Source of the DNA: Bog-473 sp963791455
Lineage (GTDB): Bacteria > Actinomycetota > Acidimicrobiia > Acidimicrobiales > RAAP-2
Assembly (NCBI GenBank): GCA_963791455.1
Contig: CAWBSM010000003.1
Span: 496,001 to 560,000 of the forward strand
Length of the DNA stretch: 64,000 nt
Direction of reading: 5' to 3'
The notes below the pieces were generated by a model. It made no database searches, had not been told where the DNA came from, and saw nothing but the letters and a program-made list of their open reading frames with translations. Both the position numbers and the translations under genes were made by a program. This document shows, one piece after another, positions 42,715-51,506 of the stretch; position 1 is the stretch's first letter; the number at the start of each line of letters is the position of its first letter.

Positions 42715-43404
42715 CTAGTTGGCGACGCCCAGCTCCAACGGGGCCTCCCGAGCGAAATACACCGCGGTGGCCGCGACGATGGCGCCCGCGCTGGCCAGCG
42801 CCCAGGCCGGGTGCACGTGGATCACGAGGGCGGCGCCGGCCAGGGCGCCACCGAACATGCAGAGGGCTGAGGCGACCCGGCGTCCGGCGTGGGGATTGGT
42901 GCCACCGGCCAGGCTCGAATCCGACGCCAGCCCGGTGAGCGTCATGGTGAGGACGGTCGTCGTCATGTCGGCGGCGCCGAAATGGCGCACGGCAGCGTTG
43001 CGCACGCCCATCGCGAACGCGAGGAGCGCGATTATGGTGAAGCGCGGCCAGCCGGACCCGACGGCGGGCACGACGCCGGCCACGATCGCGGCGGCGACCG
43101 TGAAGGTCGTTTCGAACACCATCGCGACGAGCAGCAGGGTGCGCTCTGGCCGGATGTGCCGGGCCAGGCGGCCCCCCACGAGCGCACCCACCAGAAAAAG
43201 CCCGAGCGCACAGAGGCTGGCGGCTGCGGAGAAACCCGGGGCACCAGCGAGGGCGAACCCGATGAGGACGACGTTCCCGGTCATGTTGGCGGTGAAGACG
43301 TGTCCGAGGCCGAGATAGCTCACCGCATCGACGAAGCCGCTCACCACGGTGAGCGCCGCGAAGGACACCAGGAGGGGCTGCGGCGGACGACTGGGCTCGC
43401 TCAT
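42715..43404 (-). CDS. DUF1275 (YoaK-like) membrane protein
   Basis: 229 residues, six hydrophobic helices. The DUF1275 N-terminus is clear (AALTVVSGFVDAVSYLGLGH then VFTANMTGNVVLIG). The second motif FAMGVRNAAVRHFGAADMTT is at residues ~135-155. The function of the family is unknown. ATG at 43404 is preceded by AAAGGTGG. It is transcribed with, and 40 nt after, the geranylgeranyl-reductase-like gene. Confidence 0.88.
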   Translation of the reverse strand: MSEPSRPPQPLLVSFAALTVVSGFVDAVSYLGLGHVFTANMTGNVVLIGFALAGAPGFSAAASLCALGLFLVGALVGGRLARHIRPERTLLLVAMVFETTFTVAAAIVAGVVPAVGSGWPRFTIIALLAFAMGVRNAAVRHFGAADMTTTVLTMTLTGLASDSSLAGGTNPHAGRRVASALCMFGGALAGAALVIHVHPAWALASAGAIVAATAVYFAREAPLELGVAN

Positions 43405-43444
43405 ACGCTTCCACCTTTCCGCGGTCCGCTCGGAACCGTCTTCC

Positions 43445-44758
43445 TCAGAGCAAAGGAGGGATCGCCCCGGTGCCGTGTGCCCCATGGGACTCATGGGCAC
43501 TTTCCAGAATGCTGTCGAACCAGCGTGAGACGCTGCTGGGCCGGGTGAGTTCTCGGCCGAGCCACGTCGTTGCGGCCGCGACGTTCCGGGCACCCCCGGG
43601 GGCCGATCCCACCAAGAGCTCGTTCCAAAAGACCCCCCATCCATCGGCCAGCGCCCTCCCGATGCCGGGTGCGGTCAGGAGACGGCCGACCGCAGAAACG
43701 GCACGCGGACGGGCGACCAGCGCCGCATGACTTGCCGCGGCGATGCGGTAATAGGGCAGGTGGGAGCGGACAAGCGTGCGCCCGTAGCGCACCGCGGCGC
43801 TTCCGGGAGAGCCGACGATCGCCTCGGCGGCCGCTCGCCCGCTGGTCATGGCCTGCGCGATGCCTTCCCCCTGCAGGGGATTGACCAGCCCGGCGGCGTC
43901 GCCGACCAGGAGCACCCGCCCCGCGGCGGGCGTGGTCCCGACCATGCCCATCTTGAGCCAGCCCCCGAACTGGCGCGGGACCGGGCGAGACGTCCCCCGC
44001 TCGAGGAGCCCAAGGCGCGCCAAATGGTCGACGAAATCGGGCAGCGCTCGTACGGCCCCGGCGCCGCCCCGGCGGTCCCCCAGCGTCCCGACCCCGACGC
44101 CGAGATTGGCGGCCCCCCCGGGGCTCGGGAAGATCCAGCCGTAGCCCGGAAACGCCCGCCCCCTGGTCTGCTCCCATAGGGCGATCACCGGGTGGTCGAC
44201 GGGCTGGTCGACATAGCTCCGCACCGCAAACCCCCACAGCACCCGTTGTTCGTCGACCAGGTTCGCGACGTGCGCGACACGGCTGGTCGCGCCGTCGGCG
44301 CCGATCACGAAGTCGGCGTGGAACGCGTCGCTCCCCTTGATCGTGAACCCGTCGAGGCCACCCTCCGACCAGAGGGGAACGTCGACCCGACCCTCGACGG
44401 GCACCGCGCCCTCGGCGAGGGCAGCACCGCGCAGCGCGTGGTCGAACACCTGGCGGGTCACGACGCGGCCCCGGCCGGGGTAGGCGAGCCCGTCGATGCA
44501 CGTGAGCACGACCCTCCGGTTGCTCGGACCGACGACCACGAGGTTGCCCACGTCCACTCCCGCCGGCTCGGGCACCCCAAGGTCGGCGAGCACCTGCAGG
44601 CCCCTTGGTCCGATGAGGTCGCCGCACGCCTTGTCCCGGGGGAAGCGCGCCTTGTCCACCAAGCCGACCCGTGCGCCGGCGCGGGCGAGAACCAGCGCCG
44701 CGGCGCTGCCCGCCGGGCCGGCGCCGACCACGAGCACGTCAAAGCGCCTCGCACCCAC
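43445..44758 (-). CDS. Geranylgeranyl reductase family FAD-dependent oxidoreductase
   Basis: 437 residues. FAD-binding DVLVVGAGPAGSAAALVLAR at the N-terminus, then CGDLIGPRGL, DFVIGADGATSRVA near 155, and VLLVGDAAGLVNPLQGEGI near 290. This is the GGR/MenJ layout: reduction of isoprenoid double bonds in lipids or menaquinone tails. The start is a GTG at 44758, divergent from the UbiE-like gene. With the UbiE-like and UbiA-like genes it suggests an isoprenoid quinone or lipid modification locus. Confidence 0.88.
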   Translation of the reverse strand: MGARRFDVLVVGAGPAGSAAALVLARAGARVGLVDKARFPRDKACGDLIGPRGLQVLADLGVPEPAGVDVGNLVVVGPSNRRVVLTCIDGLAYPGRGRVVTRQVFDHALRGAALAEGAVPVEGRVDVPLWSEGGLDGFTIKGSDAFHADFVIGADGATSRVAHVANLVDEQRVLWGFAVRSYVDQPVDHPVIALWEQTRGRAFPGYGWIFPSPGGAANLGVGVGTLGDRRGGAGAVRALPDFVDHLARLGLLERGTSRPVPRQFGGWLKMGMVGTTPAAGRVLLVGDAAGLVNPLQGEGIAQAMTSGRAAAEAIVGSPGSAAVRYGRTLVRSHLPYYRIAAASHAALVARPRAVSAVGRLLTAPGIGRALADGWGVFWNELLVGSAPGGARNVAAATTWLGRELTRPSSVSRWFDSILESAHESHGAHGTGAIPPLL

Positions 44759-44817
44759 GGCGGCTCCCTTCGAACCTCGACGGTCTACGGTGAGATCCTC
44801 ACAGCTGAGGAGGCGGA

Positions 44818-45552
44818 ATGGACACCCAGGCCCCGAGCGAGCTCAATCAGTTCGCCCAGCGTCTCTTCACCCCGCTCCCGGCACGTTACGACCGCCTGGC
44901 CGAGGTGCTGTCGATGGGGCAGAACGGCCGTTGGCGGCGGGCCATGGTCGACCACATCGTCCCCGAACAGCCCGGCCTGGTGCTCGACGTCGCCTGCGGG
45001 CCGGCCGGGGTCTCGTTGCAGATCGCCGATCGCACGCGTGCGGACGTGGTCGGCGTCGACCTCACGCTCGACATGCTTCGGCAGGGCCGGCGCAATGTTG
45101 CCGACCGGAACCTCGCCGGCCGAGTCTCGTTGGCTGCGGCCCGCGGTGAACAGCTGCCCTTTGCCGACCAGACCTTCGACGCGCTCACGTTCACGTACCT
45201 CCTGCGCTACGTCGACGATCCCCAGGCCACGCTGCACGAGTTGGCCCGGGTGGTAAGACCGGGAGGGGTCGTAGCGAACCTCGAGTTCCTCCTCCCGCAG
45301 AGCCGCTTTTGGCGCTTCTGGTGGTGGGGCTACACCAGACTCATCTTGCCGGTGGGCGGCTACGTGACCGGGGGCAAGGAGTGGTACGAGGTCGGCCGAT
45401 TCCTTGGGCCCAACATCTCCGCGCACTATCGGCGCTATCCGCTGAGCTGGACGGTGGAGGCGTGGCGCACGGCCGGACTGATCGACGTCGGTGTGCGGCG
45501 CATGAGCCTCGGGGGTGGCCTGGTGATGTGGGGGCGCCGCCGCGGTGGATGA
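44818..45552 (+). CDS. UbiE/MenG-like SAM-dependent methyltransferase
   Basis: 244 residues. LVLDVACGPAGVSLQIADR near residue 53 is the SAM-binding motif I, VVGVDLTLDMLRQG motif post I, and YLLRYVDDPQATLHELARVV then RPGGVVANLEFL the motifs II-III. The spacing and the N-terminal FTPLPARYDRLAEVLSMGQN segment resemble UbiE/MenG C-methyltransferases. Strong ribosome-binding site GAGGAGG before ATG 44818. The stop overlaps the UbiA-like gene. Substrate, perhaps a quinone precursor, is inferred. Confidence 0.85.
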   Translation: MDTQAPSELNQFAQRLFTPLPARYDRLAEVLSMGQNGRWRRAMVDHIVPEQPGLVLDVACGPAGVSLQIADRTRADVVGVDLTLDMLRQGRRNVADRNLAGRVSLAAARGEQLPFADQTFDALTFTYLLRYVDDPQATLHELARVVRPGGVVANLEFLLPQSRFWRFWWWGYTRLILPVGGYVTGGKEWYEVGRFLGPNISAHYRRYPLSWTVEAWRTAGLIDVGVRRMSLGGGLVMWGRRRGG

Positions 45553-46300
45553 GGCAGCACGGGGCGAACCGCCCTCCCAGGAGCGTCCGGCCTTCTACGC
45601 CGCGCGCCCGGGCGGCCTCCGGGACTGGTGGACCTTGCTCCACCCGCCCTACACCGCCTGGCACCTGGCCTACGTGGTCATAGGCGCTTGCCTGGCGCCG
45701 GTGGTCAACACCACGCGCCTGCTCGCCACGATCCTCGCGTTCTTCCTCGCGGTCGGGGTGGCGGCGCACGCGCTGGACGAGTTACACGGACGTCCACTAC
45801 GGACGCGGATCCCCACCCCGGCCCTCGTGGGCGCTGCCTTGCTCGGACTGGCCGGTGCTCTGGCCCTCGGCGTGGCGGGGGTGGTGCAGGTGGGCTGGGT
45901 CCTGGTGCCGTTCCTTGTGCTCGGACCCGTACTCGTGGTCGGGTACAACTTCGAGGTGCTCGGTGGCGCCATCCACAACGACGTCGGGTTCGCCGCCAGC
46001 TGGGGTGCGTTCCCGGTGTTGACGGCATACGTGGCCCAGACGGGGACGCTCGCGCTCGCGCCGATCCTGGCGGCGGCGGGAGCTCTGGCCCTCTCGTTGG
46101 CGCAGCGGGTGTTGAGCACGCCGGCCCGGATGCTGCGCAGGCGGACGGTCGAGGTAACCGGGACGGTGGGGCTGTCGGACGGGACACAGCACGTGATCGA
46201 CCGACCCACGCTCTTGGCTCCGCTGGAACAGGCGCTGCGCTCCATGACCTGGGCCGTCGTCCTTCTGGCCGCCGCCCTGGCGGTGGCCCGGCTCCACTGA
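45545..46300 (+). CDS. UbiA/MenA-like integral membrane protein
   Basis: 251 residues, about seven helices. AHALDELHGRPLRTRIP near residue 78 resembles the first Asp-rich motif region of UbiA prenyltransferases, though it lacks the full NDxxD. YNFEVLGGAIHNDVGFAASW then GAFPVLTAYVAQTG resembles the MenA second-motif region. It may be a diverged prenyltransferase acting with the neighbouring methyltransferase and reductase. GTG at 45545 overlaps the methyltransferase stop by 8 nt. Activity is uncertain because the canonical Asp residues are reduced. Confidence 0.65.
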   Translation: MDEAARGEPPSQERPAFYAARPGGLRDWWTLLHPPYTAWHLAYVVIGACLAPVVNTTRLLATILAFFLAVGVAAHALDELHGRPLRTRIPTPALVGAALLGLAGALALGVAGVVQVGWVLVPFLVLGPVLVVGYNFEVLGGAIHNDVGFAASWGAFPVLTAYVAQTGTLALAPILAAAGALALSLAQRVLSTPARMLRRRTVEVTGTVGLSDGTQHVIDRPTLLAPLEQALRSMTWAVVLLAAALAVARLH

Positions 46301-46307
46301 GCGACGT

Positions 46308-46364
46308 TCAGCGTGCGATCTTGCGGCGGAATCCGACCACCGTGATCTCGACCACTCTATGGTG
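46308..46364 (-). pseudogene. Possible remnant of an SRPBCC gene 3' end
   Basis: Read leftward, this short stretch encodes HHRVVEITVVGFRRKIAR followed by a stop. It resembles the C-terminus HDRVVELTVAGFRRRIEHSG of the SRPBCC gene at 49697-50158 in the same orientation. The similarity does not extend further upstream. If real, it is a leftover from a diverged duplicate gene, and the cyclase-STAND gene lies between the two copies. Confidence 0.35.
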
Positions 46365-46555
46365 AGGGCTTCCAAAGTTCAGCTGGTTCCTCCTGTCGTA
46401 CCCGTCCCAGGCTGACATGTCGAGGTCAAAGGAGGAAGAGGCACCAGCGTGTTTTTGGGGCACTCGCGGTGGCGCAGCTCCGACAACTAGGTCGTCGCGG
46501 TCGTGAAGCTGTCGTGGTCGGCTGATCTGGCATCAGTGTCGCTTTCGGAGTGCGA

Positions 46556-46615
46556 GACTCCAAAATTGGCAGCAGTGAGGTCGAGCGACATCTCGCCCGC
46601 CCCAATCTTGGAGTC
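46556..46615. repeat. 14-bp inverted repeat with 32-nt spacer
   Basis: GACTCCAAAATTGG (46556-46569) and CCAATCTTGGAGTC (46602-46615) are inverted repeats matching at 13 of 14 positions. They lie in the 486-nt gene-free region before the cyclase-STAND gene. They could be an operator, a cruciform or the ends of a tiny decayed element; there is no obvious gene between them. Nothing else in 46376-46786 stands out. Confidence 0.5.
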
Positions 46616-46786
46616 GTTCGTCCGATCAGCTCAAAGGAAATCACCCCCCGTCGATTGACCGCTCCGACAGCGGATGGTCGGTACCCGCCGGCCGACCTCT
46701 GGGCCCGGCTCCCAACGACTGTCGCCTTGGGGCAGCGGAAGATCGTAAGGGGGGGTGGTCGCGGCAGCCAGGGTAGTGTCTCTTTC

Positions 46787-49510
46787 GTGCCGCAGCCCCC
46801 CTTGGGGACGGTGACGTTCCTCTTCACAGATATTGAGGGGTCGACCCGACTGTGGGAGGACCTGCCCGAACAGATGCGGGAGGCGTTGGCGCTCCATCAC
46901 AAGGTGGTGCGTGCCGCGGTGGAGTCCGCAGGTGGGTTCGTGTTCTCGACGGCCGGCGACGGGTTCGCCGCCGCGTTTGGGCGGGCCGGCAACGGGGTCG
47001 AGGCCGCGATCGCCGCTCAACAGCACCTGGCATCTTCTGAGTGGCCGACCGGTACAGAGCTGCGGGTGCGAATGGCGGTGCACACCGGCGAAGCCCAAGA
47101 ACGCGACGGCGACTATTTCGGGTCGGCTGTGAACCGGGCCGCCCGCCTCATGTCAGTTGCCCATGGGGGTCAAATCGTCTGCTCGCGGGTCACCGCCGAT
47201 CTGATCCGGGATGCACTGACGGACGAGATGACGCTGGTCGACCTCGGCGAGCACCAGCTACGGGATCTGGCACGCAGTGAGCGGGTGTTCCAGATCAACC
47301 CACCCGGCCTCGTGCGCGAGTTCCCGGCGTTACGTTCGGTCGACACGTTGCTGGGCAACCTGCCGGTGCAACCGAACAGGTTCGTCGGCCGCGTCCAACT
47401 GATCGACCGGATCTCAGAACTCGTCGCCGACAGTGCGGTAGTGACGTTGACCGGCCCCGGTGGGGTGGGCAAGACGCGCCTAGCCTTGCAGGTGGCGGCC
47501 ACGCTCCAGCCTGAGTACCCCGACGGCGCCTGGCTCGTGGACCTCGCCTCGGTGAATGATCCCGAACGCGTCGGAGCGGTGATGTTGGAGACACTCAGCT
47601 ACACATTGGCGCCCGGCGAAGAGGAAATAACGGGTCTCTGTGCCCGGCTGCGCCGCCATCGGATCCTGCTCGTGGTCGACAATTGCGAGCATCTGGTGGC
47701 CAGTGTGGCGCCAGTGGTGGACGCCATCTCGACCAGCGCCCCCAACGTTCGGCTGATTTCCACCAGCCGCGAGGCCTTCGGTATCCCAGCCGAACAGGTA
47801 CTGCAGGTGGCCCCCCTGGCCACCGAGGCCGGCGGGGAGGCCGTCGAGTTGTTCGTGACTAGGGTCCGCGCCGCCCGGCCGGACTTCACCCTCGATGCCC
47901 AGACCGAGCCGGCCGTCGTCGAGTTGTGCCGTCGGCTCGATGGTATCCCGCTGGCCATTGAACTTGCCGCCGCCCGAACCCGTGCCATCGCCCCGGCTCA
48001 GATCCTCGAGCGCCTCGATGAGCGGTTCCGTCTCCTCGACGGCAGCAGCCGAACCGCGGTAGCGCGCCATCAGACCCTGCAAGCGGCGGTCGAGTGGTCC
48101 TACGAGCTGCTCTCCGATCCCGAACGGGCCGTGCTTAACCGGCTGTCGGTCTTCGCCGGCTGCTTCACTCTCGGTGCCGCCGAGACGGTCGCGGCCGACG
48201 ACGAAATCGACGCTCTCGGCATCTCCGAGCACGTGAGCGCCCTGGTCGACAAGTCGCTCGTCGTGGCGGACACCGGAGAGGAGAGCCGCTACCGGCTCCT
48301 AGAGACGATTCGTCAGTACGCCGCCGACCGGCTCCTGAGCACCGGAACCGCAACTGAGGTTCGGGCCCGACATGCCAGTTACTACAGATCGATGGCCGGG
48401 ACGATCTCTCCGGAGCTCACCGGTCCCCACGACCTTGTGAGCTTCGATCGGCTCTCTGCCGACCTGGAGAACGTGCGGCTCATGCTGGATTGGTATCAGG
48501 ACCATGGTCAGGTTGAAGTCGCCGCCGACGTGATGTGGGAGCTGCACCTGTTCTGGATCTGGCGTGATCATTTGCTTGAGATGATCGCGAGGCTCGAGGC
48601 GACCACCAACCCGCTGGCTCGCGACGATCTGCGTCTCAGTCGCGTACACGGTCAGCTCGCCTGGATGAAGGCCCAGATGGGCTACCCCGGTGTCCCCGAG
48701 CACGCCGAGCGCTCGGCGGAACACGCCAGGCTCGCCGGGAAAGCTTCGCCGTACCACTCGTTCCATGGCCTCGCCACTTACGCAATGAACGTTGACGGGG
48801 ACACCAAACGGGCTATCGGGCTTATGGAACTGGCCATCGCGGCCGCCAGCGCCATCGGCGACAGCTTCATGGCCACGTCGGGCCGGGTCACCATGTTGTG
48901 GTTCATGGTGCTGCTCGCGCCTGGGAGTGAAGAAACGATCCGTCTCGCCAACGAGGTCCGAGGTGACGTCGGACAGTCAGGTAGTGACACGCTGCGGGGG
49001 TTGTGGCTCGGAGCCATGGCAGTCACGGTCATCTCCGTCGAGCCCGACCGCACCCTTGCGCTACTTGATGAAATGGTCACGCTGGCAACCAGGGCGAACT
49101 TCCCCTCGATGCTCGCTCTGGCCGAGTTCTTCCGTGGTGTCGTGCTTTTCGTGCAACATCGCCTTGGCGAAACTGCCATTGCGTGGCGACGCGCAATGGT
49201 GGGTAACCATGCCACCGGCAACCGCCAACGCGTCCTTTTGGTTCTGTCCGGCGTGACGGGACTGATCGAACGCGCAGGGGGGTTCCAGACCGCCGCGATT
49301 CTGCTCATAAGCCTGCGGACCGCCCGCGCATCGTACGGGATTCTCGGATCTGAGATCGAACAGAGTGTGGAGCGCACCATCGAAGAGCGGCTCGCCCGAA
49401 GTCTCGGCGGCGATGTTGCTTTCGATCGAGTCCGCCCCCTCGATGTTGAGGGCGCCATCGATCTCGCGCTCGATACCCTCGACGAACTCGCAATTGAGTC
49501 CAGCACATAG
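46787..49510 (+). CDS. Class III cyclase-STAND ATPase regulator
   Basis: 907 residues from the GTG at 46787. The N-terminal cyclase domain has TVTFLFTDIEGSTRLWEDLP (first metal Asp) and VFSTAGDGFAAAFG (second) within residues ~5-175. A STAND/AAA NTPase follows: NRFVGRVQLIDRI, Walker A TGPGGVGKTRLA near 225, Walker B ILLVVDNCEHL near 288, RLISTSREAFG and RLDGIPLAIELAAAR. A C-terminal TPR-like helical region (~550-907) ends without the LuxR-type HTH often found in relatives. Such proteins sense a ligand through the repeats. What it controls is unknown. Base composition is lower than its neighbours. Confidence 0.88.
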   Translation: MPQPPLGTVTFLFTDIEGSTRLWEDLPEQMREALALHHKVVRAAVESAGGFVFSTAGDGFAAAFGRAGNGVEAAIAAQQHLASSEWPTGTELRVRMAVHTGEAQERDGDYFGSAVNRAARLMSVAHGGQIVCSRVTADLIRDALTDEMTLVDLGEHQLRDLARSERVFQINPPGLVREFPALRSVDTLLGNLPVQPNRFVGRVQLIDRISELVADSAVVTLTGPGGVGKTRLALQVAATLQPEYPDGAWLVDLASVNDPERVGAVMLETLSYTLAPGEEEITGLCARLRRHRILLVVDNCEHLVASVAPVVDAISTSAPNVRLISTSREAFGIPAEQVLQVAPLATEAGGEAVELFVTRVRAARPDFTLDAQTEPAVVELCRRLDGIPLAIELAAARTRAIAPAQILERLDERFRLLDGSSRTAVARHQTLQAAVEWSYELLSDPERAVLNRLSVFAGCFTLGAAETVAADDEIDALGISEHVSALVDKSLVVADTGEESRYRLLETIRQYAADRLLSTGTATEVRARHASYYRSMAGTISPELTGPHDLVSFDRLSADLENVRLMLDWYQDHGQVEVAADVMWELHLFWIWRDHLLEMIARLEATTNPLARDDLRLSRVHGQLAWMKAQMGYPGVPEHAERSAEHARLAGKASPYHSFHGLATYAMNVDGDTKRAIGLMELAIAAASAIGDSFMATSGRVTMLWFMVLLAPGSEETIRLANEVRGDVGQSGSDTLRGLWLGAMAVTVISVEPDRTLALLDEMVTLATRANFPSMLALAEFFRGVVLFVQHRLGETAIAWRRAMVGNHATGNRQRVLLVLSGVTGLIERAGGFQTAAILLISLRTARASYGILGSEIEQSVERTIEERLARSLGGDVAFDRVRPLDVEGAIDLALDTLDELAIESST

Positions 49511-49696
49511 TCCGTTCGCGTCCGGCTCTGCCATCCCAGGGAAGGCGGTGCCCTCTGGTAGGACCCGGAGTGAGTGAGGAGACACCGGACCACCTTCCAG
49601 TTCGGCCACCTCATCGGCGACGGCATAGAACAGCGGGTTCGGACCGCGCCCGGCTCCGAACCCGAGATGCCCCCGATCGCCTGATGTGCGTCTCGG

Positions 49697-50158
49697 TTAG
49701 CCGGAGTGCTCGATCCGACGCCTGAAGCCGGCGACGGTCAGTTCGACCACGCGGTCGTGTCCCCATTGCAGGAGCGGATGCCCGAAGCGACTGGCCAGGC
49801 GCATGGCCGGTTGGTGCATCTCGACGGTCCACGACACCTCGGCCCAGGTGCCGTCCTCGTCGGGACGCAACCTGAGCGCGGCGATGCCGGTCAGGTCCCC
49901 GCTGACCGTGGCATCGATGGAGTGCGGTCGCAGGCACTCGCCGAGCTCGACCCCGAGGCGCATGCGATAGGGAAGCGGCGGCGCGACAACCCCGCGCAGA
50001 ACTGACCCGCGGCGGAGCCCTTCCCCCTCGAGCTCGCACTCGGAAAGCCAGGGCCACCAGCGCTCGAACTGATCGACCTGCTCGATGCACTCCCACAACT
50101 GTTGTGGCTCGAGGTCGAAGTGAAAGCCGTGTCGGTAGACGATCACCGGTGCAGCCAT
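49697..50158 (-). CDS. SRPBCC (START-like) domain protein
   Basis: 153 residues. VIVYRHGFHFDLEPQQLWEC begins the fold, WWPWLSECELEGEGLRRGSV follows, and the long C-terminal helix MRLASRFGHPLLQWGHDRVV closes the cavity. This is the polyketide cyclase/SRPBCC pattern, binding a hydrophobic ligand. ATG at 50158 was chosen since earlier codons overlap the divergent VirB4-like gene. The function is not known. It lies between the cyclase-STAND gene and the conjugation ATPases. Confidence 0.78.
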   Translation of the reverse strand: MAAPVIVYRHGFHFDLEPQQLWECIEQVDQFERWWPWLSECELEGEGLRRGSVLRGVVAPPLPYRMRLGVELGECLRPHSIDATVSGDLTGIAALRLRPDEDGTWAEVSWTVEMHQPAMRLASRFGHPLLQWGHDRVVELTVAGFRRRIEHSG

Positions 50159-50220
50159 GGTCCTCACGCTATGAGCAATGAGCATTGTTTCAGCGGGACC
50201 AACCGAGACCGTTCCCCACC

Positions 50221-51504
50221 GTGCTCGTTCGCAACCCACGCCTCCCGGCTCACCAAGTCACCACGCGCAACCTGGGCGCGGCGTACCCCTTCATCGCCGA
50301 GGCGGGGTTGGGGCGTCGGGGCGTCGTCATCGGGGACGACCTACTCGGCGGCTCATTCGTGTTCGACCCTTTCGAGCTCTATGCCGCCGGCGCGGTATCG
50401 AACCCGAACATGGTCGTGTTCGGCCAGATCGGGAGGGGTAAGAGCGCCTTCGTCAAGACCTTTCTCTGGCGGCAGGCCGTCTTCGGGCGGCGGGCCTGGG
50501 TGGTGGATCCCAAGGGCGAGTACGGCGACCTGGCCGACGCGTGGGGCGTCCGGCCAGTGGCGCTGCGCCCGGGCGGTGCCATCCGCTTGAACCCGCTCGA
50601 CCCGGGTCCCGACGGCGAGGGCACCGGGCCGGACGCGACGGGGCGCCGGCGGACGGAGCTTCTGGCCTCGCTGGCCAGCGCGTGCCTCGGCCGGAGCCTG
50701 GCGCCGCGCGAGCGCGCGGCGCTCGGTGCGGCCCTTCTCGAGGCGGGTGAGGCGCAGGGCGCGCTCACCGTTCCGATGGTGGTCGAGTCGCTGCTCTCCC
50801 CGAGCGAGGACGCGGCGCGCTCGCTGCGCACCGAGCGGCGCGAGCTGCTCGAAGACGGACGCGACGTCGCCCTCGAGCTGCGTCGGCTTGTTCACGGGGA
50901 CCTTTGTGGCATGTTCGACGGCCCGACGACACCGGGGCTCGATCTCTCGGCGCCGCTGGTCGTGCTCGACCTGTCCGCGTTGTACTCGTCGGCCGCGCTG
51001 GGCGTCCTGATGGCCTGCGCCACGGCCTGGCTGCAGGCGGCGCTGGCGCGAACGGCGGCCACGAGTGGCACCCCCCCGACCGGGCGCGCTCAGTTCTTCT
51101 TGGTGGTCGACGAGGCATGGGCGATCCTCTCCAACCTCGGCGTGGCGCGCTGGCTCCAGTCTTCGTGGAAGCTCTCGCGCGCCTTCGGTGTCTCGAACGT
51201 TGCCGTCCTGCACCGGGTGTCGGACCTGCGCTCGGTCGGCGCCTCGGACTCCGAGCAGGTGGCATTGGCCCAGGGCCTGCTCTCGGACTCCGAGACCCGT
51301 GTCGTCTACGCCCAGTCACCGGGCGAGCTCGAAGCCGCGGCCGAGCTGTTGTCGCTGTCGCCCACCGAGGCGGACCTGCTGCCACAGCTCCGGCGGGGCA
51401 TCGCGCTGTGGAAGGTGGGGCAGCGCTCCTTCCTGGTACGGCACCGCCTGAGCGCGCTCGAGCGCCGCATCGTTGACACGGACGCGGCGATGACAGGCCG
51501 ATAG
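50221..51504 (+). CDS. VirB4-like conjugation ATPase
   Basis: 427 residues. MVVFGQIGRGKSAFVKTFLW near residue 63 holds Walker A and AWVVDPKGEYGDLADAW follows. Walker B is in FFLVVDEAWAIL near 295, and NVAVLHRVSDL is the family's downstream segment. It is the ATPase half of VirB4 in actinobacterial conjugation loci, where SCO6880 supplies the N-terminal half. GTG at 50221 was chosen over TTG at 50185. The VirD4-like gene follows in 2 nt. Confidence 0.83.
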   Translation: MLVRNPRLPAHQVTTRNLGAAYPFIAEAGLGRRGVVIGDDLLGGSFVFDPFELYAAGAVSNPNMVVFGQIGRGKSAFVKTFLWRQAVFGRRAWVVDPKGEYGDLADAWGVRPVALRPGGAIRLNPLDPGPDGEGTGPDATGRRRTELLASLASACLGRSLAPRERAALGAALLEAGEAQGALTVPMVVESLLSPSEDAARSLRTERRELLEDGRDVALELRRLVHGDLCGMFDGPTTPGLDLSAPLVVLDLSALYSSAALGVLMACATAWLQAALARTAATSGTPPTGRAQFFLVVDEAWAILSNLGVARWLQSSWKLSRAFGVSNVAVLHRVSDLRSVGASDSEQVALAQGLLSDSETRVVYAQSPGELEAAAELLSLSPTEADLLPQLRRGIALWKVGQRSFLVRHRLSALERRIVDTDAAMTGR

Positions 51505-51506
51505 GG

